DNA of 64,000 nt from Sordariomycetes sp. S80-01Y. Its lineage: Eukaryota > Ascomycota > Sordariomycetes. The notes under the pieces are model-generated. The model was not told the DNA's origin. It ran no database searches and worked only from the letters and a program-made list of their open reading frames with translations. The position numbers and the translations under genes were made by a program. The stretch spans positions 1,860,001 to 1,924,000 of the forward strand of contig JAXQJY010000032.1 in NCBI GenBank assembly GCA_037042185.1. The letters run 5' to 3'. Positions 33,411-44,500 of the stretch are shown here, one piece after another; within the stretch, counting starts at the first letter, position 1; each line of letters opens with the position of its first letter.

Positions 33411-34826
33411 ATGATGGCGTGTCCCGACAAGTTCCCCATCCCCTCAGCCTCGATCCTCGCCTCCAAAGACCACGTCGTCCCGGGACCTGGACCTCTCCTC
33501 GTCACCGAACTCACCTTTCAAGTGCCACTCACTTACGCGCCAAAAGCCACACCAGGCCTTCCCAAGCACATCACCCTCTTCGCTCGTCGCGCTCGCAAGC
33601 ACGACGTATATTCATCCCCGGGCTCCGAGGATCAGAAACCGTACCTCGTCTACCTCGAAGGAGGTCCCGGCTTCGGAAATCGTGAGCCGCAAGACCATCC
33701 CGTCACGCGTCATGCCATACACAAGGGCTATCAGGTCCTCCTTCTCGACCACCGCGGCACGGGATTGAGTACGCCCGTAGGCGCGGACATGTTAGACATG
33801 ATCGGCGATACAGACGCCAAGTTTGAATACCTCAAGCTCATGAGGCAGGATAACACGGTCCGTGACTGTGAAGCTGTCCGTCAATGCCTTACAAAGGATT
33901 GGCCAGAGGCCAAAGCAAAGTGGTCTATCTTCGGACAGAGCTACGGGGGGTTCGTGGGCATGAGCTACCTGTCCATGCATCCCGAGGGCTTGAAGGAGGT
34001 GTTCCTCACCGGGGGGTTGGCGCCCGTGAGCAGAACCGCAGATGAAGTGTACGCTGCTGTCTTCCCGCGAGTGGCAAAGAGGAACGAGCAGTATTATAAA
34101 AAGTTCCCAGAGGACGTCGCCAACTTGCGTCAATTGGCAGCGTACATTGAGTCGAAGGGGGCTGTCCCTCTACCTTCAGGAGGCCATCTTACTGTCCCGC
34201 GGCTTTTGACCATCGGCATTGCCTTTGGTGGTCACGGGGGCTTCGATCAAGTCCATTCCACAATTCTGCACCTGAAGGCCTCGCTGGATCAACTTGGCTT
34301 CTTCACCCGCGCATCCCTCGCGCCAGTTGAAAGCTTTACCCCTTTTGATACGAACATCATCTATGCCATACTTCATGAAGCAATCTACTGTGATGGCCCA
34401 GGATACGCCTCAAACTGGGCCTCGCAGCGAGTCGGGGAGCAGATCCCGGACTTCCCCTGGATCAAGCCGTCAGCCACCACCGGCCTCGAGAGACCCTTGT
34501 ACTTCTCAGGCGAGAATATCTTCCCCTTCCATTTCGACACGCACCCCGAGCTCATCAAGCTCCGCGAAGTGGCGCAGAAGCTAGCTACATACGACCAATG
34601 GCCGCGTTTGTACGACCTCAAGCAGCTGGGCAGCAACAACGTCCCCGTCTATGCCGCGAGTTACGTGGATGACATGTATGTAGATAACAACTTCGCAAGG
34701 GAAACAGCAAGTCTAGTCGGGGCCAAGACATTCGAGACGAACGTCATGTATCATAACGCCCTAAGGACCAAGAGCGATGAGGTCCTGAGCCAATTATTTG
34801 CGCTCAAGGAAGATGTCATGGACTAA
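33411..34826 (+). CDS. Proline iminopeptidase-like alpha/beta hydrolase (S33)
   Basis: A 471-residue single-exon protein without a signal peptide, so probably cytosolic. The oxyanion motif EGGPGFGN (about 82) is typical of prolyl aminopeptidases. LLLDHRGTGLST follows, then the nucleophile elbow GQSYGG (Ser about 178) in WSIFGQSYGGFVGMSYLSMH. The acid and base are probably Asp in YVDDMYVD (about 420) and His in VMYHNALR (about 447). A large helical cap lies between the core halves. The family removes N-terminal proline or acts as a related peptidase or esterase. The substrate cannot be read from the sequence. The two adjacent ATGs make the start ambiguous by one codon. Confidence 0.87.
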   Translation: MMACPDKFPIPSASILASKDHVVPGPGPLLVTELTFQVPLTYAPKATPGLPKHITLFARRARKHDVYSSPGSEDQKPYLVYLEGGPGFGNREPQDHPVTRHAIHKGYQVLLLDHRGTGLSTPVGADMLDMIGDTDAKFEYLKLMRQDNTVRDCEAVRQCLTKDWPEAKAKWSIFGQSYGGFVGMSYLSMHPEGLKEVFLTGGLAPVSRTADEVYAAVFPRVAKRNEQYYKKFPEDVANLRQLAAYIESKGAVPLPSGGHLTVPRLLTIGIAFGGHGGFDQVHSTILHLKASLDQLGFFTRASLAPVESFTPFDTNIIYAILHEAIYCDGPGYASNWASQRVGEQIPDFPWIKPSATTGLERPLYFSGENIFPFHFDTHPELIKLREVAQKLATYDQWPRLYDLKQLGSNNVPVYAASYVDDMYVDNNFARETASLVGAKTFETNVMYHNALRTKSDEVLSQLFALKEDVMD

Positions 34827-34897
34827 CCAGGGCTCTAGGATATGGCGTTGATTACAAATGAGGCGTCTTAGTTGATCGGGATTTCGGGTCTGGCGGG

Positions 34898-37800
34898 CTA
34901 TTCATCGATTTCTGCCTGCAACTGTATCTCTGATGAAGAGGTCAGATAGAGAGAAACCTAGTAGACTAGAACACACTTACGCCATAGTTTGTTTGCCGAG
35001 GCGGAGATGACGTGGGCTTTGGCCAAGAGTTTTTCTTCATACTTGACTTCGTCTTTACCATTCTGCCGGATCTTGTTCGGTTGTGCCTAAAAACATCAGC
35101 ACACCAGTGGAATGATGGGTTGAAGCGATGCTATGAAAGCAAGACTGACCTGCATCAACACCGGCACAAGCTCCTTAGGGTCGGCGTTCGCAACCGTTCC
35201 AACTGTGCGGAAGCCGTTCTCCCAGAAGACGCGTCTGGAAGCTAAGATTAGCATACGGTCTCATATCTCGGTAGGTAAACCTACGCGGTGCGGCTTTTGA
35301 TGAATGAGATCTTTGCCAGCTCAAGCAGGTCAGTGTGTGCACCAGCCATAAGTCTATCCGAGAAGTGATCCAGAGCCGCAGCGAATACCCTACCGTCTGT
35401 CAATAACTCGTCTTGGCGAAGACGCCGGATTGAACTTACCCCCAGCCCATGGATTGACAAAACTTGATCATACCCGCTGCAAACCCCTGACATGTCTGTG
35501 ACAAGTTTTGGACGGAGCCGCGGGGCATGTCGTACTTTCTTGCCACGGCGTGGATGGGGACCTCGCTGCAGAGATCACGCAGCTGGAGGGCGAGGTAGAA
35601 GCGGCGGTAGATGCGAGAGAGGTCCTTCTCTTCCTGAGTCTTCTCCTTCAGCGAGGCGCCTTGGGCCCTTCCACTCTGTCAGCACTCTACATTCCGCTCC
35701 GCACAGAAGCGGAGGACTTACAGCTTGAGGATCGTTGTGGGCTTGATCCCCAAAAAGCTCAGCACCCTCATCCCACTCTCATCCAACCTTTCCATCTCAT
35801 TCCGGAAAACCTGCCAATTCACCGTCACTCCCATCTCGTGAACCGGGGTGAACGTGTAAAGAATATGCATTTCGCCGTCCATGACGAAGGCACGGAGCGC
35901 CCTACTCAGCTCCTTGTGAATGAAGACGCCGTCGTCAGGGTCGATGGCGGATGCGACAATGGCTTTTCCTAGCTGCGTCGCGGCGTAATTTGAGTGCTCG
36001 TCTTTGGTCACGAAACCCAATTTCTCTATTTCCGTCAAGCTGGCTTCCAAAAGCTCATCCACATGATCTATGCCATGTGTATGGCGGAGCAGGGAACGGC
36101 GGAAGTGGTCACGGATGGATTCGCGAGAGGTTGCTAGACGAATGCATATGACTTCGAGCAATGCGCTGTACGTGTTCAGCGAGGGTGCGACAGCCTTGCG
36201 GGTTGCTTACCGTTGTAGCCGTCTGTTTTCCGTGTTAAGGCAGCTCGTGACCTCCGGGAGGTCGGCGTGCATAAGCTGCACGACTTGCTCGAGGTCACTT
36301 TCCCGACAGCAAAGGTAGGTTTCTCCAACAGGTACCCTGCCCTGCCTACCAGCGCGGCCTCGCATCTGTCTGAGAAGCGCTGGACCCACGAAGTCACGGC
36401 CCATGCGAGCGCCATGGAGTATCACTCGTCTGGCAGGACTGCACACCATCCATCAGTATTCACCTCGGTAAGTATGCGTCCAATGCTTACAGGTTTATGC
36501 CGGCGGCCAGGCTGCAAGTTGCAACACAAACATAAAGAGTACCAGCATCGTAAGCAGCGGCGACAAGGTCGCGTTCCTCAGTGGTTAAACCCGCCTATCG
36601 ATATCAGTCAGTACACCAGGTAGATTTGCCACGCGTGGCGCTCACATCTGGGATCGTTAGCAAAGGACACGGAGGGGAATGTGACTGGTCTTACGATGGA
36701 AGGCTACCCCCTGCAATACCGTCTCCTCCAGGACCGGATCAACACCGGTGCTCAAGCTCCTCAGATCTGAGAGCAGATCCCTTCTCTTCTCAAGCAACTC
36801 TGGGCTGATCTCATGTGTCTGCGGCATTACCCTGGCGATCCATCGAGCATCCGTCTCGCAGATACCCCGGCTTCCGGCGAACACCAAAGCACCAAACCCA
36901 GTTGAAGCCGTTTCATGAGCAAGGGTCACAACAGCATTCAGTACTGGGTCAGCAAGCTCCTTGTGCTTTGATGCTTCTAATTGTTTCACCGGTGCTGCTG
37001 GGTTTTGCGTTGACTGCAGGTTGCTAATCTGGGAAGCTGTCTTCACGAGGCTGCCCGTTGATGCTGCTGGGTAGATTTTGCCTTCGTAAACGAGGTGCTC
37101 GTGGATCGGGACAGGTCGATATTTTGTTTCGTAAGAGTGACCGTCAATCCAGCGTGCCATGAGGTCCATGTTCTAGTGAAAGATTCAGTACGCAAGACTT
37201 TGCTTGTGTTGAGGCGCGCTATACTAACTGGAAGTGTCGCACTCATAGCAATAATCTGGATAGCTTGCTCTGTGTCGAGGCTTAACAATTTGGTCGTCAT
37301 GAGTTCTAGCAAATATCCTCGGTGGGCATCGTCAATCATGTGCAGCTCGTCCAGTACTACACATCGTAGCTGGGAAACGGTGCACTCTTCGATTGCCGTG
37401 TTCACCAGGGCGTTGGCCTTGGGCAGATGGTTAGTAAAAGACTGGATCTACTAGATGTCACGCACCTTTTCCATTGTGCAGACTCCGATATCGAAGTCAT
37501 GCCACGTAGCACGCACTTTGCCCCCGCCAAAGAAACCCACCACCCTGACTGTATCCTCATCTGCCCTTTTCCGCCATACCCGTGATGGGTCGTCTTGCTC
37601 TTGACAAGGCGGATAACGCAACCCATCCACCATACTCCGGAGCCATCGTACCTTCTCCTGTACCAGGGCGACGTAAGGCAGAACAAGGAGTGCCTTGGAC
37701 CCCTTCTCCCCCATCACCCTCTTCAGCATAAGCACTTCGGCAGGGTAAGCTAGGGATCTTCGTAGTGCACGGGGATCACGAACAGTCAGCCACAAGTGAT

Positions 37801-38276
37801 TTGCCACCTCCGGTCGGTGCACAGTAAACCAGATTTTTAGATCCCGCCAACAGCCCCGGTCCTTTCAAGCAAGTTTTCTGCCAAGGGTATATCTGCTTGA
37901 TCCCCAGGGAAGCAAAATTCTCAACCAGCCGCGGCAGAAGCTCGTACGTCGGGTGCGCTAAGCTCAACTCAGGATCACACGAAGATGTCGGCGTGGAAGC
38001 GAAGACTCTTCGTTGGGAGTACTCCGTCATCCCCTCTGATATCTGTTCCAGGTTGACGATAGTGCTGGGCTGTAGTCGAGGTGCTGCCCCTGTGGCGCTA
38101 ATCGCTCGTTGAAATTTGACAGGACCTTGAGGCTTCTGGTCTGACTGTCGAAACTCGGTGCCATTGCTAGACCAGCTTCGCTTTTGACCGGCTATTGCGG
38201 CTGCCTCAAAGTCCTTTTGCCGACCCTGCGCGGATTGCAGGCTGGTCTCATGCTGGAGACCTCGCATGTTGTTCAT
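34898..38276 (-). CDS. HELQ/POLQ-type superfamily 2 DNA helicase
   Basis: Thirteen exons on the minus strand give 922 residues: 37784-38276, 37466-37734, 37229-37417, 36695-37172, 36646-36647, 36491-36594, 36211-36438, 35722-36165, 35440-35673, 35285-35389, 35150-35234, 34981-35086, 34898-34929. Motifs: IKQIYPWQ, Walker A PTGGGKS (about 155), DELH box (about 277), MSATLPN (about 318), GVAFHHAGLTTEERD (about 474), GINLPARR and QMRGRAGRQG. A winged-helix/helical domain then runs to AKAHVISASANKLW. HELQ/POLQ helicases act in repair of replication-linked breaks and crosslinks. There is no polymerase domain in the gene, which favours HELQ. An in-frame TGA lies 13 codons before the chosen ATG. The 2-base exon is the odd feature. 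The first intron has a weak GTTCGT donor. Confidence 0.88.
36646..36647 (-). other. Two-base coding exon in the HELQ-like gene
   Basis: Upstream, exon coding ends CAT C at 36695. The next bases form a canonical intron 36694-36648: GTAAGA donor, TTTGCTAAC branch, CAG acceptor, 47 bases. Then come the bases AT, then a second canonical intron 36645-36595: GTGAGC donor, CTGAC branch, TAG acceptor, 51 bases. Coding resumes GCG GGT TTA. C+AT+GCG reads His-Ala, giving HHAGLT. Without the two bases the remaining exons are out of phase. Confidence 0.75.
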
Positions 38277-41200
38277 GGCGAGCTGTCCACCACGATTGAG
38301 TCGTAGGAAGGCTCATTGGGCTATAACTTCGTCAAACAAACATAGTGGACGTTTTCGAAGCTCTCTTGTAATCACACGCCAGCTCGAACAAATTGCGTGG
38401 AACAGGTTTGATCTTCGAACGTACTTTGATGGATTGTTGTCTGAGCTTGCGTGACGTGACGCGACCGCGTTAAGTCTTCGAGATGCGCGGGGCAAACGCC
38501 AGAACACGTGACGTCGTACGAGGCCATCTTGCCGTTTGGTTGTAGGTGGTTATGGATTTCTCCTACGACGAGCTCGATCGTGAACCAAAGGGGCTGCGTG
38601 CTTTCAGCGTTGTTCCTCCCATTTCATGTTCCTATCAACAGCACTTGGCGCTGGAGCGATCGCCACACGCCCGTCCATAAGCTTTTTGAGGCAAGAACGA
38701 GCACCATATGGAGTGCTGTTTAGCGCGCACTTATTCACTGAGAGACTTAAATATATCCTGAATGAGCCCTTTGCCGATACACCCTGAGCATGCGCAGCCG
38801 ACACGCAACTCGACATCTCACAATGTTTTCGAGATCCGACGTGGAGGATTCGAGCAATGAGCGCGACTCGAAGCGGGACAGGGACGGTTGAAGGAGAAAT
38901 AAAGTGATTGGTCAGGCGCCACATGGTGGGGCCGCATTAGACGCGGGGCGCTGCCCGCGTTCCTGACACCAGCAGCGAAAATCTAGATTTGGAATCTGGG
39001 ACGAGATTGGCTGGGCAGAACCCGTGACGGCAGAGCGGCTCGACTGCAGCGATTTGCAGGGCTCCAGTCCCTCCTGCCCCCGCGGCCCGCCATTGGTTAG
39101 CCAGGTCATCGGGTACGAGTACTCCCTACACCGCACCGCACTCGAAGGCCACGACTCCCCTCAACTTGAGGCTGGCATTGAATGAGGGTAATATTCATCC
39201 TCAAGGTAACTCACTTTCTGCTCAGACTTGCGAGTAGTCAGCCATGACGCTGGCTTGGTTTTCCTCCGAGAGTCCATTCAGCGATGTGGGTGGTTGGACA
39301 TGTTCACAGCAGATGCAGCGTGGAAGGCCTCGGTGGCAAATTCGTTGGGTTGGGGGTTACCGAGACTGGGTTGACCTACCCGACGTCGACCAACAAAGAT
39401 GACCAAGAGCGGCTGCTCGGGTGTTATTTCAGTCGTCTGTGGTTTGCACAGGCTCTGGGAAACAAATATTCACATGCGCTTCGCCAGTTCAGAAGCTTTT
39501 TTATTTAAGCTAAATCTGTTGGCTCATAACAAAGGTCGGAGAGTCATTATCGTCACAGCTGACGACACGGGAACCACGCCGGCCTGGTGATCTGCTGCTC
39601 TTCGTCATCACACTCGACGAGGTGACAGGCTGAAAGATAGGCTGGTCGACATTGTGCTCTTGCCCGCCCGGGTCTCTCAACGCCAATCTTGAACCGCACA
39701 GACGGCCATATTTTCCCGAGGCATACAGGGCTCATTAGCACACCTGAGACTGGGTGAATCAGCGTTTTGCATGCCAGGTGAAATTGAGCCCCAACCGTCC
39801 TCAGATAGTTTGCTTGGCTGGTGGTATGCCGTGCCACCGACAGCCGCTGGACATGGCAACGGCGTACAGTACTAAGGTAATTGCTGCTGCCATTGACATG
39901 ACTTGCGCCGGCGCACAGATGCAAACTCAGCCTGCAGTAGTCAGGCGACAGGCCGCCCACAGGTCTTCGCTAGACTGCATGCATTTCCTAGGGTTAGCAT
40001 GGCCGCCTGGGGTTGGAATCGAAGATGGCGATTGGGACCCAGGTTACCGATGGCGGAGCCTAGCCCTGACCCGTCGGAGCTCCTCGTCCTAGAATCCTAC
40101 CAGCGCGATATCACTGGCAAATACCGAAATTGAGACGCCAGTCAAAGAAACCAATGTATTGTGGTGAAGCGCGCAGTTCAAGAAAATGCAGCATCATTAA
40201 GTCTCATCTCTCATTGCTCGCAGCGAAAGAATACCAGGGCAGGCGTGCGCGGAGGTGAAGGGGAGGTCAAACGTGGCGGAAACAACGGATGGGAGTTGGC
40301 ACTCTCTTCTCACGGTTCGCCCACAGGATCCTCAGCGGCTCGCGAAGCCCCATGTTCCGCCATCGTGTCAACGGAACGACCTTGCAGCACCCCAGAATGG
40401 CATCACCGCAAATCAGCTAACGGTGATTCTCTCCATGTCGCAGTGAGAGACTTCTGCCTGCTGGACGACTGCACGAGCCTATTGCCCACGAGGGCTCACG
40501 GCCGATAGGAGGAGATACGGAGGTCAAACGTTAACACGTTTAGAGAATACTTCGCTAGCTCAAAATGACGACGAAGCCCCCCCAACGAGTCGCTGAAAAA
40601 GGTAGGCAGAGGTGGTCAGCCCCGAGACTCCGCCCGCCGAGTCCATCGCTGGGAGACGGTGTGATGCTCGTCGTGAGGCTCGCCCGCACGTTCGAGCAGC
40701 TCAAGGAGCCTAATGGCAAGGGTGAGGGCAAAGCTATAATTTACCGGTAGGTAAGTTCCCTGTCGACCGAAGACGACGTTTGAGATGCCTCGGAGCTATC
40801 ACGACGAGATCCTGTCGATGGAGATCATTTGGGATCCGTCGGGCTTTGATGATGGGCGAGCCTGTCTGCTGCTCCTCATCGAAATCTTGCCCTCGACGGC
40901 ATGAAGCCAACGCCAGTGTGGTGACGGTAGGTATTCTTGGTGTGAAGCTTATCTGAAACCCGGGGGATACTGGTGTGCTGGTGTTAGCGCGCGCAGAATG
41001 GAGACTCTGCTCTAACGACACTCCTGGGTGTCGGGGATGGAGCAAGGCTTACCAGGCCTCGCTCTTACTGGCTGGACATGGGTGACGGTGGCCGTTGCTG
41101 GCCCCCGGCAGTGCCTCCGCCGCTCAGCGTTCAGTGAGCTGCAAGCACTGAGTGAGAGGAAATTCAGTGAGAGAGCGAGCCCACTTTTGCACCAAAGCCA

Positions 41201-41547
41201 CGTCCCACGCCCGTCGGCATGGCACGCCCACTCCCACCTCTGGCAGCAGCCAGCGCAGATACCCTCCCCGTCCGTATGGCTCCATCCATCAATCTCTCTT
41301 CTTCTCTTTCACTCATCCAACTTCACCTCAACCACGGTCACTCTGCCGGGGCAGCCTTCGATTTGATTTCTCTCTCACTGATTTTGCTCTGTCGCCAACG
41401 GTACAGAACTTCCGACAGTGACCAAGACTTGTCTGCTGCCCTCCTCTCCCTTCTTCACCTTCCACTGCCGACTCACCTCGCCCGGGCATGCATTCATACG
41501 TGATCCGCAGCATCTCACCTTTGCACACATAGCACTTGGATGCTGCC
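38277..41547. other. Long intergenic region, HELQ-like / SNT2
   Basis: About 3.3 kb between divergent starts, the largest gene-free stretch here. I find only short frames without recognisable domains and no tRNA. The last 350 bases (from about 41200) are C/T-rich and probably form the SNT2 leader. Short species-specific genes or non-coding RNAs cannot be excluded. Confidence 0.5.
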
Positions 41548-44500
41548 ATGGCTCAAGATGTGAGTTCCCTGCCGAGCCAACCCGTCACCTCATTTTCTTT
41601 TCACTTTTCCCTGCTCGCGCTTTTACCTTGACTTTGTCGATATCTGACCCGATGGCAGGAATCCAAGGCCACCGAGCCGGACATCAAGCCGGCCAGTGAC
41701 CCGACCATGACTTCCGCCGCCGCAGAGGCAGCGGACAAGGAGCTCAGCGCCGAGCTCGCTGCTGGATATGGCACCAGGTCGCGAAATCGCACTGGAAATG
41801 CTCGGCCAAATTACGCTGAGGACCGAGATTACGACGTGGAAATGTTCGATCATGATCACGACAAGGCACAGCAGACATCCAAGAAGGGATCGCGACTGTC
41901 GAACGCGGCCAACCAAGGCGATGGCGCGCCGGCGAACGCCAGCGCGCGCAAATCATCTGGCGATGAACCTCGAGGCGCAATGTCGCAGAATGGCTCCAAG
42001 GAGCACACTCCCGGCGGTACCACAGGGTCGTCAAGCGCAGCACAAGCATCCAACGGCACGAGTCAACCGTCACGGAAGCGCAAGGCTGCTGGCGCCGCGC
42101 AACAAGCCAACAGCAGCGCTGCCGCGACATCATCGCGGCGGGCGGTGACCTCAACCGAAAATTCGACGGCATCGCAATGGACCGGAACCAACTTGCTGAC
42201 CTTTACCAACAGTCGTGCGCGACTGCAGGAAGGGCGGCTGGTGGCCGACGATGGAACTGTGTTGGAGGCAAATGGTACGTAGTGGCACCCTTCCCGAGAT
42301 CCACCGCGGTGCAAGAGCAATTTCAGGCTGGACACGCACCAGCGGCACCACCTCAACCTCACTTGACCACGAGTCTCGCTCTCATTACACTTGGCTGCAC
42401 CGCACCACCCCGCAAGATAACCGGCTAACGACTCATCACAGATCATGTCTACCTTGTGTGTGAGCCCCCAGGGGAGCCATATTACCTCGGTCGCATCATG
42501 GAATTTCTGCACCCGCAGAATGACAAGACCAAGCCCATTGATGCATTGCGCATCAATTGGTTCTATCGCCCCAGGGACATCGGCCGCAAGGCCGCCGACA
42601 CGCGAACGGTCTTTGCGACGATGCACTCCGACATCAGTCCCTTGACGGCGCTGCGAGGCAAGTGTCAGATCCGCCATCGTAACGAGATCGACAACATGGA
42701 TGCCTATCGCCGCACGCCCGACAGCTTCTGGTTCGAGAAACTGTACGATCGCTACATTCAGAAAAATTATGATCTGATCCCGACATCGAAAATCGTCAAT
42801 GTGCCGGAAAAGGTGAAAAAAGTCCTCGACGACCGCTGGAGGTTTGTCTTAGTCGAGCAGGGGCGTGGCAAGGAGCTCACTAGCGCCGTCAAGACCTGCA
42901 AGAGATGCAGCGGCTATTGCGCCAGGTACGTCCCTCATTTTGGATGACGCTTCATGGTCGCTTGTACCCCCCGACCGGGTTTTGGGTGTGGCACCCACCA
43001 CGAGACCCCGGTCGAGGTACATGCGACCCGTCCGTGCACCGTCCCTCCCCGCTGTCAACGGGATGCTGATGCTGACCCAAATCGTCACAGCAATAATTCG
43101 GTGGATTGCGCTCACTGTCAAAATACTTTCCACATGGACTGCGTCAGGCCTCCGTTGCTGAAAAAGCCGTCGCGTGGTTTTGGGTGGTCATGTGCTGCGT
43201 GCAGTCGGGCCCAGGAGCGGAAGCTCGAGGCGCGGCACACTCCGAACCTAACTGAGCCCCACGGCAATGTTGAGGAAGAAGAGATTATCGAAGAAGAGGA
43301 AGAAGACGTTGGCGCCGCGACCGGTCGCTCTACCCCCGACCACAATGATGAGGATCATCACCACGGGACCGAAGAACAGGTATACAATGCCAGTCTATGG
43401 CCATGGAGGTATTTGGGAATGCACTGCAAACCTGAAGACGCCCTTGACTACGACGATCGAATTTATCCTCGCGCCAGTACCCGAATAGGTCCGCGCCACC
43501 AAGCGCCTGTGGGTCCTTGGCCTGGCCGACCCGTACACTACGTGAAGCCCCCGGAAAAGAAGAAGGGCAAGAAGGATGCGATCCGGGCAGCAGAAGAAGC
43601 TCAGGCAGCGGAGCTCTACCCAGATGGGAAACGCCCGAAATGGGTACAGGACATGCCGCCGGGTTACATTGCTAGAGGAGAGGATCCGATCGACCCCGAC
43701 GACCCAAACGCTTCCTCGACTTTACTATGGAAGCCTCCTGCTGATGAAGAGGATATGAAACAAGTGGACTTCTGCATGAAGGAAGCCAGGTGTATGGCCA
43801 AGGGACTAGGCTTGCCGGAAAGATCGACTCAGCTGCAGGACGTGGCTATCAAGAAGCTGTTCCGCAAGAACTACAACGCTGACGAAGCCTTGAAGGCCCT
43901 AGCTGAGACCCCCAAGGCAGAGTTCGACGAGCCCACACTGAGCGCCACGGAGCTAAAGAAATTTGAAGAAGGCGTCAACAAATACGGTTCTGAGATTTAC
44001 CTCATCAAGCGACACGTCAAGACAATGACACCAGGCCACGTCACTCGATTTTACTACACTTGGAAAAAGTCAGACAAGGGACAGAGCATCTGGAGCAACT
44101 ATCCCGGCCGCAAGGGCAAAAAGGAGGCTAAACGAGCAGAGGCTGTAGCCTCGAAACTTGCAGACGACGTTGCCGACCCCGACGACGACTCGGCTTTCGA
44201 TTCGGCAAAAGCCGCTGAAAGGAAACGGGCTTTCATGTGTCAATATTGCTCGACAACGAATTCCCGTCGATGGAGACGAGCACCGAATGCTGCGCTTGGG
44301 CTGGTCAACGAGCATGGCGCAAAGGCCACCAGCAAGGACAAAGGGAACCAATATGTCGTTGCCCTCTGCACACGTTGTGCCGAACTGTGGCGACGATATG
44401 CCATCCGATGGGAAGACGTCGAAGAGATGCAGAAGAAAGTCAACGCAGCTGGTAAGGTCTGGAGACGCAAGCAGGATGAAGAGCTCATCAAAGAGCTCCA

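Noticed and set aside
36594-36695. A frameshifted or dead HELQ-like gene
   Set aside because: Keeping the two bases AT between two canonical introns restores frame and the conserved motif, and all later exons join in phase, so an intact gene is the simpler reading.
39553-39960. 135-codon minus-strand frame in the large gap
   Set aside because: No recognisable domain, no supporting splice or start context, and similar frames occur by chance in GC-rich DNA.
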